Shown: positions 53,409 through 62,604 of the stretch, one piece after another
Position numbering within the stretch: the first letter of the stretch is position 1
Layout: each line of letters begins with the position of its first letter
Translations under genes and position numbers: made by a program
The notes under the pieces: model-generated
Seen by the model: only the letters and a program-made list of their open reading frames with translations
Told to the model about the DNA's origin: nothing
Databases searched by the model: none
Assembly: GCA_019745565.1 (NCBI GenBank)
Contig: JAIESW010000024.1
Span: 332,425-396,424 of the forward strand
DNA from: Burkholderiales bacterium
Lineage (GTDB): Bacteria > Pseudomonadota > Gammaproteobacteria > Burkholderiales > Ga0077523
Reading direction: 5' to 3'
DNA: 64,000 nt

Positions 53409-54155
53409 TCAGCCGGCGGGTTTCGGTGCGGGCGTCGGCGAAACGCTCTGCGTGTTCGACGAAGGCTGTAGGTCGTATTGCACGACGATGCGGACGATGC
53501 GTCCGGTCTCGGCGTTCCAATGGGCGAACTTCTGGCAGACGTCCTTCGACTTGTCGCCGTCCGGACGCTCGAAATGCGCTTCGACGAAGCGACCGGCACC
53601 CAGGTCCTGACCGGCCGTTACCCGATGCTCGTTCCACGGCAGCGTCGAATTCTCGAGGCGCGAGTAGAGCTGGACCTCGGTGACACGGGCGGCCGCCGGC
53701 ACGGGAACGCACAGCGCCACCGGTGCAACCGTCGTCTCCGAGCATGCCGTTGCGTGTGCCGCATCGGTCTTGCAGGCGGGCAGCGTGACCGTTGCCGTGA
53801 GGTCTTCGCGCGCGCGCATGGCCTCCGGGCCGGGCAACAGCGGGGCAGTCGCGGGAACGGGTGACGTGGCCGGTGCCGGCTGCGGTGCTGCATTCGCAGC
53901 GATCAGGGTGTTGCCGATGCGGTCGTGGAACGCGGTGAGACCGGCGTTCTTGGTGAGCACCAGATACTCCGAGTACCCGAAACCGCCGCCGGCGGCGGCG
54001 ACCATCAGCACCAGGGTCCATACGAGGCCCTTGATCCGGTTCTTCGTGGACTTGGCGCCGGATGCCGACTGGCGCGAGCTCATGAAGATCTGGAACAGCG
54101 CCGTCATGACTGTCGCAAATGCGCCGATCACGGCGACGAGAACGGTGTCCGACAT
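53409..54155 (-). CDS. Membrane-anchored protein of unknown function
   Basis: A 248-aa protein with two N-terminal hydrophobic segments (about 3-22, DTVLVAVIGAFATVMTALFQI, and about 43-62, GLVWTLVLMVAAAGGGFGY) and a Pro/Ala-rich stretch (about 90-115). The domain that follows contains ATVTLPACKTDAAHATAC and VQLYSRLENSTLPWNEHR. Two ATG codons are adjacent (54158 and 54155). The second has better spacing from AGGAG. I do not recognise the family. It is convergent with hemW, with 1 nt between stops. Confidence 0.7.
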   Translation of the reverse strand: MSDTVLVAVIGAFATVMTALFQIFMSSRQSASGAKSTKNRIKGLVWTLVLMVAAAGGGFGYSEYLVLTKNAGLTAFHDRIGNTLIAANAAPQPAPATSPVPATAPLLPGPEAMRAREDLTATVTLPACKTDAAHATACSETTVAPVALCVPVPAAARVTEVQLYSRLENSTLPWNEHRVTAGQDLGAGRFVEAHFERPDGDKSKDVCQKFAHWNAETGRIVRIVVQYDLQPSSNTQSVSPTPAPKPAG

Positions 54156-54343
54156 CATGCTTCTCCTCTTGCACGAGGGAACCTGGGCGGGGCGGGGTTC
54201 CCGGACCGTCGAGCCAGGGGCGCGCTGCCGGCGTGAGTGGCGACTCACTGAGGGACTCGATGGTCGCTGAATGGCGACGGGCATCGAGCGGCATTCGCGC
54301 CTCCGGATCGAGGCGGAAACACCAGCGAGCAAGTTCTGTGACC

Positions 54344-54400
54344 GGGGGCAGGCCCCCATCCCCCGCTTTGCGGGCGGTAGCGCAGCGCCGGCTCAGCCGG
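54344..54400. repeat. Three small hairpins downstream of trmB
   Basis: GGGGG-CAGG-CCCCC (54344-54357), CCCGC-TTT-GCGGG (54362-54374) and CCGGC-TCA-GCCGG (54388-54400) lie directly after the trmB stop (54412, minus strand). The rest of the 256-nt gap to the unknown gene's start holds no gene. There is no T run on either side. Confidence 0.5.
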
Positions 54401-54411
54401 ATGACGGCGAG

Positions 54412-55089
54412 CTACTGCCGCCGGAACAGCAGGTCGCGTACTTCGTGCCCGAGCCGGATGCCGCGCGTCTCGAACTTGGTCAGCGGACGCGACTCGGGGC
54501 GCGCTGCGTAGCCGTCCACGGCGTTCACGAGGGACGGCTCGGCGTTCAGCACGTGCAGCATCTGCGCCGCGTACTCGACCCAGTCGGTGGCGAGATGCAG
54601 GTATCCGCCGGGGCGGATACGGCTCGCGAGCAGATGGACGAACGCCGGCTGGATCAGGCGGCGCTTGTGGTGCCGCTTCTTCGGCCACGGATCGGGGAAG
54701 AACACGTGCACGCCGTCGAAGCTGTCGGGTGGGATCATGTGGGTCAGCACCTCGACCGCGTCGTGCGAGATCACGCGCACGTTGCTCAGGCCGTTCGCAT
54801 CCACCAGCTTCAGCAGGTTGCCGACGCCGGGCGTGTGGACTTCGATGCCGAGAAAGTCGCGCTCCGGATGCGCTCGTGCGAGCTCGGCCAGCGCTTCGCC
54901 CATGCCGAAGCCGATCTCCAGCACGCGCGGCGCCCTTCGGCCGTAGACGGCATCGAGGTCGACCGGATGGGGGTCGAACGCGATTCCGTAGCGCGGCAAC
55001 AGTTCGTCGACCGCGCGGCGCTGGGCGTTGGACGTGCGCGAGACCCGCAGCACGAAGCTGCGGATCGGACGGTGCTGCCCTTCGGTCAC
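54412..55089 (-). CDS. trmB: TrmB, tRNA (guanine46-N7)-methyltransferase
   Basis: Methylates G46 in the tRNA variable loop. The start is GTG at 55089, overlapping the thiG stop (GTGA), and gives 225 aa. The SAM motif is [16 protein letters not shown] and the substrate motif [19 protein letters not shown] is diagnostic. [13 protein letters not shown] follows. It is co-transcribed with thiS and thiG, an arrangement common in betaproteobacteria. Confidence 0.96.
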   Translation of the reverse strand: MTEGQHRPIRSFVLRVSRTSNAQRRAVDELLPRYGIAFDPHPVDLDAVYGRRAPRVLEIGFGMGEALAELARAHPERDFLGIEVHTPGVGNLLKLVDANGLSNVRVISHDAVEVLTHMIPPDSFDGVHVFFPDPWPKKRHHKRRLIQPAFVHLLASRIRPGGYLHLATDWVEYAAQMLHVLNAEPSLVNAVDGYAARPESRPLTKFETRGIRLGHEVRDLLFRRQ

Positions 55090-55883
55090 GCTGCCTTGTG
55101 GACCGTGCCTATCACACCGCCCTCGGGCGAACTGGGCGTCGCCTGATAGATCTTCTTCGGCATGCGGCCGGCCAGAAAAGCCTCGCGGCCGGCTTCCACG
55201 GCCTTCTTCATGGCGGAGGCCATCAGCACCGGATCGCGGGCCCCGGCGATGGCGGTATTCATCAGCACGCCGTCGCAGCCCAGTTCCATGGCGATGGCGG
55301 CATCCGAGGCGGTACCGACGCCGGCATCCACCAGCACCGGCACCTTCGCTTCGGCGATGATGATCTGCAGGTTCCACGGGTTCAGGATGCCCATGCCGGA
55401 GCCGATCAGCGAGGCGAGCGGCATCACGGCCACGCAGCCGGCTTCCTGGAGCTGACGAGCGATGATCGGATCATCGGACGTGTACACCATTACGTCGAAG
55501 CCTTCGCGCACCAGTGTCTCGGTCGCGCGCAGCGTCTCGACGACGTTGGGGAAGAGCGTCTTCGGGTCGCCCAGCACTTCGAGCTTGACCAGCTTGTGGC
55601 CGTCCAGCAGTTCGCGCGCGAGACGCAGAGTCCGGACCGCGTCGTCCGCGGTGTAGCACCCGGCCGTGTTCGGCAGGATGGTGTAGCGCGACGGCGGCAC
55701 CGCGTCGAGCAGGCTCGGCTCGTTCGGGTTCTGCCCGATGTTGGTGCGCCGGATCGCGACGGTCACGATCTCCGCGCCGCTGGCCTCGATGGCCCGGCGG
55801 GTCTCGTCGAAGTCCCGGTACTTGCCGGTGCCTACCAGCAGGCGCGAGCGGTAGGTGCGTGAGGCGAGGGTCAAGGCGTCCAT
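55086..55883 (-). CDS. thiG: ThiG, thiazole synthase
   Basis: Forms the thiazole phosphate of thiamine from deoxyxylulose 5-phosphate, ThiS-thiocarboxylate and dehydroglycine. The 265-aa TIM barrel has the Schiff-base Lys in [16 protein letters not shown]. Other conserved motifs are [32 protein letters not shown] and [20 protein letters not shown]. Its partner thiS is 52 nt upstream. Confidence 0.97.
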   Translation of the reverse strand: MDALTLASRTYRSRLLVGTGKYRDFDETRRAIEASGAEIVTVAIRRTNIGQNPNEPSLLDAVPPSRYTILPNTAGCYTADDAVRTLRLARELLDGHKLVKLEVLGDPKTLFPNVVETLRATETLVREGFDVMVYTSDDPIIARQLQEAGCVAVMPLASLIGSGMGILNPWNLQIIIAEAKVPVLVDAGVGTASDAAIAMELGCDGVLMNTAIAGARDPVLMASAMKKAVEAGREAFLAGRMPKKIYQATPSSPEGGVIGTVHKAA

Positions 55884-55935
55884 GTCCGTGAGAAGATCCA
55901 GAAAGCTTGTGGTTCTAGTCTACCGCCGGTGCGGC

Positions 55936-56142
55936 TCAACCGCCGCCCACCGCCACGACGATCTCCAGGCGGTCACCGTCGGCCAGCGCGGTGTCGCCGT
56001 AGCGGCTGCGCGGCACGATCTCGCCGTTCAGCTCCACGGCGATGCGCTTGCCGGTGTAGCCGAGCCGGTCCACCAGCTGCGCCATCGACAGGGGTGCGGG
56101 CACGGTGAGGGGCTGGCCGTTCAACTGCAGTGTGGTCGTCAA
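55936..56142 (-). CDS. thiS: ThiS, sulfur carrier protein for thiamine synthesis
   Basis: A 68-aa ubiquitin-like protein ending in the required Gly-Gly (VVAVGGG, with one further Gly), which is adenylated and thiocarboxylated by ThiF. It contains LNGQPLTVPAP at the start and VELNGEIVPRSRYGDTAL, the family pattern. It is first in a thiS-thiG-trmB unit. No TPP riboswitch is visible upstream in the 127-nt gap to dps. Confidence 0.95.
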   Translation of the reverse strand: MTTTLQLNGQPLTVPAPLSMAQLVDRLGYTGKRIAVELNGEIVPRSRYGDTALADGDRLEIVVAVGGG

Positions 56143-56269
56143 CGCAGAATCCGGAAAGGGCGGACGGGGAAATCGATGCTAGCACGCGCGCCCTGCGCGA
56201 GCGGACGATTACAATGCGGGGAAGCGCAGCGTGCGCGCGGACGCATTCCCGACATCGAAAGGAGTTCCT

Positions 56270-56764
56270 GTGGCCAAGAAGCAGAACGCGATCACCGAAA
56301 TCCACAACGGCATCTCGACCAAGGATCGCACGCGCATCGCGGACGGGCTGTCGCACCTGCTCGCCGACACCTACACGCTCTACCTCATGACCCACAATTT
56401 CCACTGGAACGTGAAGGGGCCGATGTTCAACACCCTGCACCTCATGTTCATGACCCAGTACACGGAGCTGTGGAACGCCGTCGATCCCATCGCCGAGCGG
56501 ATGCGCGCTCTCGGGTTCCCGGCGCCGGGGACCTATGGCCAGTTCGGCAAACTCTCGTCGATCAAGGAAGTGGAGGGCGTCCCGAAGGCGGAGCAGATGG
56601 TGGCCCACCTCATCAAAGGTCACGACGCCGTCGCGCGGACGGCCCGGGCGCTGCTGTCGGCGGCGGACGAAGCCAACGACCAGCCGACGCTGGATCTGCT
56701 CACGCAGCGGCTCGACATCCACGAGAAGACCGCCTGGATGCTGCGCAGCCTGCTCGAGGACTGA
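56270..56764 (+). CDS. dps: Dps family DNA-binding ferritin-like protein
   Basis: A 164-aa protein that stores iron and protects DNA in stress. The start is GTG at 56270, since AAAGGAG lies 5-6 nt upstream. The ferroxidase region is [21 protein letters not shown], with the conserved His and Asp/Glu ([11 protein letters not shown]) of the inter-subunit site. A TACAAT -10-like hexamer is at 56210-56215, without a clear -35. The N-terminal tail has few Lys, so DNA binding may be weaker than in E. coli Dps. Confidence 0.95.
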   Translation: MAKKQNAITEIHNGISTKDRTRIADGLSHLLADTYTLYLMTHNFHWNVKGPMFNTLHLMFMTQYTELWNAVDPIAERMRALGFPAPGTYGQFGKLSSIKEVEGVPKAEQMVAHLIKGHDAVARTARALLSAADEANDQPTLDLLTQRLDIHEKTAWMLRSLLED

Positions 56765-56820
56765 TCGACAACCGGCGGACGAGCGATCGGGCCTGGACGG
56801 GCACGCGGGGCGGGTAGGCG

Positions 56821-57801
56821 ATGCTGGCCTTCTGCATTCGCAGGATCGCCCAGGCCGCCGTGGTGATGCTCGTTGTCGGGCTCATCGCCTTCGCGCTGTT
56901 CCGGTTCGTGGGCGACCCGGTGGTGTTCATGCTGGGCCAGGACGCCACTCCCCAAGATCGGGCGCGCATGAGCGCCGAGCTGGGCCTCGACCAGCCATTC
57001 CACCTGCAGTACGCCCGATTCGTCGGGCGTGCGCTGCACGGCGAGTTCGGGTTGTCGCTGCGGCAGCTGCGGCCGGTGTCGACGCTGTTCCGCGAACGGC
57101 TGCCGGCCACCCTCGAACTGGCGATCGCGGCGGCGCTGTTCGCCCTGGCGGTCGGGATCCCCATGGGCGTCTACGCCGCTCTGCGGCGCCGGTCGTGGCT
57201 CACCCAGGCATTCCTGGTCCTGTCGCTGGCCGGCGTGGCCCTGCCGACGTTCCTCATCGGCATCCTGCTGATCCTGGTCTTCGCGGTGCAGCTCGGCTGG
57301 CTGCCGTCGTTCGGCCGCGGCGAGACCGTTGCGCTGGGCGCATGGAGCACCGGGCTGCTGACGGCATCCGGGCTGAAGGCGCTCATCCTGCCGGCGATCA
57401 CCCTCGGCCTCTACCAGATGACGCTCATCATGCGGCTCACGCGCGCGGAGATGCTCGAGGTGCTGCGCACCGACTACATCCGCTTCGCGCGCGCCCGTGG
57501 CCTCACCGATCGGGCGGTGTACTTCCGGCACGGGCTGTACAACACGCTGGTGCCGGTCATCACCATCGCCGGCCTCCAGCTCGGGTCCATCATCGCCTTC
57601 GCCATCATCACGGAGACCGTGTTTCAATGGCCCGGCATGGGGCTGCTGTTCATCCAGTCGGTGATGTTCGCCGACGTGCCGGTGATGGCCGCCTATCTGT
57701 GTCTGATCGCGCTGGTCTTCGTCGTCATCAATTTCGTCGTGGATCTGCTGTACCACGTCGTCGATCCGCGGCTGCGCCTCGAACTCGCTGCCGCCCGCTA
57801 G
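56821..57801 (+). CDS. Peptide ABC transporter permease (DppB type)
   Basis: A 326-aa permease with six membrane helices and the DppB/OppB pattern: N-terminal LAFCIRRIAQAAVVML, LGLDQPFHLQYARFVGRALHGEFG, and the ATPase-coupling EAA motif DYIRFARARGLTDRAVYFRH. It is the first gene of the operon and begins 56 nt after dps. Unlike typical dpp operons, the binding protein is not first. Confidence 0.93.
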   Translation: MLAFCIRRIAQAAVVMLVVGLIAFALFRFVGDPVVFMLGQDATPQDRARMSAELGLDQPFHLQYARFVGRALHGEFGLSLRQLRPVSTLFRERLPATLELAIAAALFALAVGIPMGVYAALRRRSWLTQAFLVLSLAGVALPTFLIGILLILVFAVQLGWLPSFGRGETVALGAWSTGLLTASGLKALILPAITLGLYQMTLIMRLTRAEMLEVLRTDYIRFARARGLTDRAVYFRHGLYNTLVPVITIAGLQLGSIIAFAIITETVFQWPGMGLLFIQSVMFADVPVMAAYLCLIALVFVVINFVVDLLYHVVDPRLRLELAAAR

Positions 57802-57812
57802 AGGTCCTGCTC

Positions 57813-59027
57813 ATGAGCAATCCGATCGAACACGTGCGCCGCTACCACGACGAACTCGTGGCCGTCCGGCGCGACATCCACATGCATCCCGAGCTCGCGT
57901 TCGAGGAGCAGCGCACCGCCGACGTGGTCGCGGCAAAGCTCGCGGCCTGGGGCATCGAAGTGCATCGCGGCCTCGCCGGCACCGGTGTGGTGGGCGTGAT
58001 CCGCGGTCGCAGCACCACTAGCGGCCGGGCGATCGGATTGCGTGCCGACATGGATTGCCTGCCCATGCACGAGACCGGCGAGCGCGCGCACAAGTCGCGT
58101 CACGAAGGTCGCATGCACGCGTGCGGCCACGACGGTCACACCACCATGCTGCTGGGCGCGGCGCGCTACCTGGCCGAGACCCGGGCTTTCGACGGGACGA
58201 CGTATGCGATCTTCCAACCGGCCGAAGAGCACGGGGGCGGCGGCCAGGTGATGGTGCGCGAGGGCTTGTTCGACCGGTTTCCCGTGGACGAGGTCTACGC
58301 ATTGCACAACTGGCCCGAACTGGAACCCGGCCGCATCGCGGTGCGACCGGGACCGATGATGGCGGCCACCGACGAATTCGGCATCGTCGTTCGCGGGCGT
58401 GGCGGCCACGCGGCCATGCCGCACATCGCCGTGGATCCGGTCGTGATCGCGGCGCAGGTGATCGGAGCGCTGCAGACGATTGCGAGCCGCAACGTGGCGC
58501 CGGTGGACGCGGTGGTCGTCAGCGTCTGCTCGATGCACACGAGCCAGCTCGGTGCGTTCAACGTGATTCCCGATGCGGTCCATCTGCTCGGGACCGTGCG
58601 GACCTTCCGTCCCGCCACGCGCGATCTGGCGGAACGACGGGTGGCCGAGATCGCCACCGGTGTGGCCGAAGCGCTCGGCGGCACGGCGGAAGTGAAGTAC
58701 ATCCGTGGCTATCCGGCCACGGTCAACAGCGAACGCGAAGCGGAGTTCGCCGCGCGCGTGGGCGAACGCGTGTTCGGCGTGGGCAACGTGATCCGCGACG
58801 TGGATCCGACCATGGGGGGTGAGGACTTCGCCTACTTCCTCGAGCGCAAGCCGGGGGCCTATGTGTTCCTCGGTCAAGGCGGTGCGCCCGGCGGGTGCAC
58901 GTTGCACAACCCCAACTACGACTTCAACGACGCCGTCATCCCGCTCGGCGCCGGCTACCTGGCGGCGCTCGCGGAAGCGGCGTTGCCCCTCGCGGCGGTG
59001 ACGCCGAAGAAAGCGACCACGGTATGA
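57813..59027 (+). CDS. M20 family metallopeptidase/amidohydrolase (hippurate hydrolase-like)
   Basis: A 404-aa M20D enzyme that would hydrolyse N-acyl amino acids or small peptides. Metal and catalytic motifs are ADMDCLPMHE, HACGHDGHTTMLLG, the catalytic Glu in FQPAEEHGGGG, VYALHNWP and a final metal His in CTLHNPNYDF. It has no signal peptide and acts in the cytoplasm. Placed between the permease and binding-protein genes, it probably cleaves the substrate imported by the transporter. The stop overlaps the next ATG. Confidence 0.94.
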   Translation: MSNPIEHVRRYHDELVAVRRDIHMHPELAFEEQRTADVVAAKLAAWGIEVHRGLAGTGVVGVIRGRSTTSGRAIGLRADMDCLPMHETGERAHKSRHEGRMHACGHDGHTTMLLGAARYLAETRAFDGTTYAIFQPAEEHGGGGQVMVREGLFDRFPVDEVYALHNWPELEPGRIAVRPGPMMAATDEFGIVVRGRGGHAAMPHIAVDPVVIAAQVIGALQTIASRNVAPVDAVVVSVCSMHTSQLGAFNVIPDAVHLLGTVRTFRPATRDLAERRVAEIATGVAEALGGTAEVKYIRGYPATVNSEREAEFAARVGERVFGVGNVIRDVDPTMGGEDFAYFLERKPGAYVFLGQGGAPGGCTLHNPNYDFNDAVIPLGAGYLAALAEAALPLAAVTPKKATTV

Positions 59028-60598
59028 AGCGGACGTTCTCCCGGATCGCATTCGGCGCGCTGGCGTGCGTCCTCGTCTCGGCCGCGGATGCCGCCACGCT
59101 GCGCTTCGCCAACCAGGGCGATGCATTGTCCATGGACCCGCACATGCACAACGAGGCGGTGCTGCTCTCGCTGACCGGCAACGTGTACGAGTCGCTGACC
59201 GGCCGCGGCCGCAAGTTCGAGACGACCCCGGAGCTCGCCACCGACTGGAAGCAGACCGCGCCGACCGTGTGGCGCTTCAACCTGCGCAAGGGCGTGAAGT
59301 TCCATGACGGCACCCCGTTCACCGCGGACGACGTGATCTTCAGTTTCGAGCGTGCGCGGGGCGAAGGGTCCGACGTCAAGGTGTACGTCAGCGCGATCAA
59401 GGAGATCCGCAAGGTCGACGCGCACGCCATCGACATCGTCACCACGGACCCGTTCCTGATCCTGCCCCAGACGGTGAGCCGCTGGTACGTGATGTCGAAG
59501 AGCTGGTGCGAGAAGAACAACGCCACGCGTCCCGCCGATGTCCGCAAGGGCGGGGAGAACTACGCGACCCTGCGCGCCAACGGCACCGGACCGTTCATGC
59601 TGAAGTCGCGCGAGCCCGGCGTGCGCACCGTGTTCACCGCGAACCCCGACTGGTGGGGCAAGGTGGAGCACAACGTCACCGAGGCGATCTTCACCCCGAT
59701 CGGCAACGACGCGACGCGGGTCGCCGCCCTGGTGAGCGGCGAGATCGACATGATGGATCCGCTGCCGTTGCAGGACGTGCCGCGGGTGCAGTCGAATCCC
59801 AACCTCAAGGTGATGCAGTCGCCCGAGTTGCGCACCATCTTCCTCGGCATGGACCAGAAGCGCGACGAACTGCTCCATTCCAATATCAAGGGCAGGAATC
59901 CGTTCAAGGATGTCCGCGTGCGCCGTGCCTTCTACCAGGCGATCGACATCGAGGCGATCCGCACGCGCATCATGCGTGGCGTGTCCACGCCCACCGGCCT
60001 CATGGTGGCGCCGGACACCCAGGGCTTCGCTCCCGAACTCAACAAGCGCCTGCCCTACGACCTGGAAGCCGCGAAGAAGCTCATGGCGGAGGCTGGCTAC
60101 CCGAGCGGCTTCGAGGTCGGCATGAACTGCCCCAACGATCGCTACGTGAACGACAGCGAGATCTGTCAGGCGATCGCGGCGATGCTGGCGAAGATCGGCG
60201 TGAAGGTGAACCTGGTGGCGGAGTCGAAGTCGCTGTTCTTTCCCAAGGTCATCGGCCGCAACGTATCCTTCTACCTCGCGGGCTGGACGCCGGCCAGCCA
60301 GGACAGCCACAACGCGTTGTTCGCCGTGATGTCGACGCCGGGCGAGGGTGCCCAGGGACAGTTCAACGGCGGGGCCTATTCCAATCCGCGGCTGGACGAA
60401 CTGACGCGGAAGATCGGTGCCGAGAACGACACCGCCAGGCGCAACGCGATGATCGCGGAAGCGTTCAAGATCCACCAGGACGACATCGGTCACATTCCAC
60501 TGCACCAGCAGCCGATCACGTGGGGCATGAAGAAGACCGTGGAGATGGTGCAGCTGCCGGACAACTTCCTCTACATGCGCTGGGTGATGGTGAAGTGA
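59024..60598 (+). CDS. Peptide ABC transporter substrate-binding protein (SBP family 5)
   Basis: A 524-aa periplasmic binding protein with signal peptide (MKRTFSRIAFGALACVLVSAADA). It shows the family 5 pattern: ALSMDPHMHNEAVLLSLTGNVYESL, LRKGVKFHDGTPFTADDVIFSF and DVRVRRAFYQAIDIEAI. It has an ATGA overlap with the M20 gene and is followed by a strong hairpin and then the second permease. Confidence 0.94.
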   Translation: MKRTFSRIAFGALACVLVSAADAATLRFANQGDALSMDPHMHNEAVLLSLTGNVYESLTGRGRKFETTPELATDWKQTAPTVWRFNLRKGVKFHDGTPFTADDVIFSFERARGEGSDVKVYVSAIKEIRKVDAHAIDIVTTDPFLILPQTVSRWYVMSKSWCEKNNATRPADVRKGGENYATLRANGTGPFMLKSREPGVRTVFTANPDWWGKVEHNVTEAIFTPIGNDATRVAALVSGEIDMMDPLPLQDVPRVQSNPNLKVMQSPELRTIFLGMDQKRDELLHSNIKGRNPFKDVRVRRAFYQAIDIEAIRTRIMRGVSTPTGLMVAPDTQGFAPELNKRLPYDLEAAKKLMAEAGYPSGFEVGMNCPNDRYVNDSEICQAIAAMLAKIGVKVNLVAESKSLFFPKVIGRNVSFYLAGWTPASQDSHNALFAVMSTPGEGAQGQFNGGAYSNPRLDELTRKIGAENDTARRNAMIAEAFKIHQDDIGHIPLHQQPITWGMKKTVEMVQLPDNFLYMRWVMVK

Positions 60599-60628
60599 GG
60601 GCGGGGCGGCATTCGGCCCCCATTCCAA

Positions 60629-60655
60629 CCTTCCCCCGGCAAAGCCGGGGGAAGG
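60629..60655 (+). repeat. 12-bp hairpin after the binding-protein gene
   Basis: CCTTCCCCCGGC (60629-60640) and GCCGGGGGAAGG (60644-60655) form a perfect stem with an AAA loop, 30 nt after the binding-protein stop. There is no T run, so transcription should continue to the permease. A hairpin in this place is known to stabilise the 5' binding-protein mRNA in other operons (as in malE-malF). A similar purine-rich string GGGGGAGGG follows. Confidence 0.65.
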
Positions 60656-60716
60656 GGTGTACGTCCCGTCCCCTGACGCAGTCGGGGGAGGGTAGGAGAG
60701 GGGGCAGCAGCGCTTC

Positions 60717-61628
60717 ATGACCCGCCTCGCCGCCTTCCTCGACTCCGATCTCGCCTGGTCGTTCCGCCATTCACCGGTGACGGTCGTTGCGGCGATCGTG
60801 GCGATCATCAGCATCGTCGGTGCTATCGGATCGCCGCTGTTCGCCCCGCACGATCCCTTCGATCTGGCGAAGCTCGACCTGCTGGACGCGTTTGCGCCGC
60901 CGGCCTGGTTCGACCAGGGGAAGGCGGCATTCCTGCTGGGTACCGACGACCAGGGACGCGATGTCTTCTCAACGATTCTCTACGGCACGCGCATCTCGCT
61001 GGCTGTGGGCGTGGCATCGGTGGTGCTGTCGATGGCGCTCGGGACCGCCCTGGGACTCCTGGCCGGGTATGTCGGTGGTGTTCTCGACGCATTCATCATG
61101 CGGGTGGCGGACGTGCAGCTCTCTTTTCCTGCGATCCTGATCGCGCTGCTGATCAACGGTCTCGCGCGGATTGCATGGCCCGATGCGGCGCACGCGGGCA
61201 TCGCGTTCTGGGTCATCGTCCTGTCGATCGGCCTGTCCGGCTGGGTGCAGTACGCACGGACCGTGCGCGGATCGACGCTGGTGGAAGCGCGGAAGGAGTA
61301 CGTGCAGGCGGCGCGCGTGATCGGACGCCATCCGCTCGCCATCATGTTCCAGCATGTCCTGCCCAACGTGACCGGACCGGTGCTGGTGATCGCGACCATC
61401 CACCTGGCGACGGCGATCACCACCGAAGCGACCTTGTCCTTTCTGGGTGTCGGCATGCCGCCGACAACCCCGTCACTCGGCACCCTGATCCGCATCGGCA
61501 ACGACTTCCTGTTCTCCGGCGAATGGTGGATCACGGTCTTTCCCGGAGTGGCGCTGGTGGCTCTCGTGCTGTCGGTCAACCTGCTGGGAGACTGGCTGCG
61601 CGATGCGCTCAATCCGCGCTTGAGATGA
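60717..61628 (+). CDS. Peptide ABC transporter permease (DppC type)
   Basis: A 303-aa permease with the DppC/OppC pattern: a charged N terminus, a first helix (VVAAIVAIISIVGAIG), then FLLGTDDQGRDVFSTILYGTRISL and the coupling motif EYVQAARVIGRHPLAIMFQHVLPN. LSFLGVGMPPTTPSLGTLI is a further signature. It pairs with the DppB-type permease. Confidence 0.93.
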   Translation: MTRLAAFLDSDLAWSFRHSPVTVVAAIVAIISIVGAIGSPLFAPHDPFDLAKLDLLDAFAPPAWFDQGKAAFLLGTDDQGRDVFSTILYGTRISLAVGVASVVLSMALGTALGLLAGYVGGVLDAFIMRVADVQLSFPAILIALLINGLARIAWPDAAHAGIAFWVIVLSIGLSGWVQYARTVRGSTLVEARKEYVQAARVIGRHPLAIMFQHVLPNVTGPVLVIATIHLATAITTEATLSFLGVGMPPTTPSLGTLIRIGNDFLFSGEWWITVFPGVALVALVLSVNLLGDWLRDALNPRLR

Positions 61629-61635
61629 CGAACTC

Positions 61636-62604
61636 TTGAGCGCCCTCCTTGCGGTACGCAACCTGCGCGTGGAGTTCGTGACGCGCCGGGGCACGCTCGT
61701 GGCGGTGGAGGACGTGTCCTTCGACATCGCGCCCGGCGAAGTGCTGGGCGTGGTGGGCGAGTCCGGGGCGGGCAAGTCCATCACCGGCACGGCGGTGCTG
61801 GGCCTGCTCGATCCGCCGGCGCGAATCGCGACAGGCGAAATCCATCTCGAAGGACGGCGCATCGATCGCTTGCCGCCCAAGGAGCTGCGCGCGATCCGCG
61901 GCCGCCGGATCGGAGCCATCTTCCAGGATCCGCTGGCGGCTCTGAATCCGCTGTTCACGATCGGCAATCAGCTGGAGGAGACCATCCGGACGCATCTGCC
62001 GGTGACGGCGGAGGAGGCACGGCGACGTGCGATCGCTCTTCTGGGTGAGGTGGGCATTCCGGCACCGGAGCGCAGAATTCATCAGTACCCGCATCAGCTC
62101 TCGGGCGGCCTGCGTCAGCGCGTCGTGATCGCACTGGCGCTGTGCGGCGAACCGCAACTCGTCATCGCCGACGAACCGACCACGGCGCTCGACGTATCGA
62201 CCCAGGCGCAGATCATCCGTGTCCTGAAGCAGCTGACGAGCGAACGCGGTACCGCGGTGATGCTGATCACCCACGACATGGGCGTGATCGCCGAAGCAGC
62301 CGATCGCGTGGCCGTGATGTACGCCGGCCGCATCGCCGAGATCGGACCGGTGCGCGAGGTGATCCACGCGCCGCAGCATCCGTATACCGTGGGACTGATG
62401 GGTGCCATCCCGCGCCTAGGCAAGCTGGGCGAGCGCCTGGTGCAGATCGACGGAGCGATGCCGCGGCTCGATGCGATTCCGTCCGGCTGCGCGTTCCATC
62501 CGCGGTGCGCGCGCGCGTTCGAGCGCTGCCGGCGCGAACGCCCCGAGCCGATGGTCACGGCGACCGGTCTCGCCGCCTGCTGGTTGCATGCCGCCGATGG
62601 CTGA
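61636..62604 (+). CDS. Peptide ABC transporter ATPase (DppD type)
   Basis: A 322-aa ATPase. The start is TTG at 61636, 7 nt after the permease stop, giving LLAVRNLRVEFVTRRGTLVAVEDVSF. Walker A is GESGAGKS, the signature is LSGGLRQRVVIALAL, and Walker B is LVIADEPTTALDV. The C-terminal oligopeptide domain with cysteines (CAFHPRCARAFERC) probably holds an iron-sulfur cluster as in other DppD/F proteins. Confidence 0.94.
   Translation: MSALLAVRNLRVEFVTRRGTLVAVEDVSFDIAPGEVLGVVGESGAGKSITGTAVLGLLDPPARIATGEIHLEGRRIDRLPPKELRAIRGRRIGAIFQDPLAALNPLFTIGNQLEETIRTHLPVTAEEARRRAIALLGEVGIPAPERRIHQYPHQLSGGLRQRVVIALALCGEPQLVIADEPTTALDVSTQAQIIRVLKQLTSERGTAVMLITHDMGVIAEAADRVAVMYAGRIAEIGPVREVIHAPQHPYTVGLMGAIPRLGKLGERLVQIDGAMPRLDAIPSGCAFHPRCARAFERCRRERPEPMVTATGLAACWLHAADG

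Noticed and set aside
56143..56269. A TPP riboswitch upstream of thiS
   Set aside because: The conserved thi-box strings (CTGAGA and the ACCTGA-type segment) are absent on the minus strand.
58955..60814. A 619-codon minus-strand open frame opposite the peptide-binding protein gene
   Set aside because: It has no recognisable domain and lies antisense to a clear family 5 binding protein.
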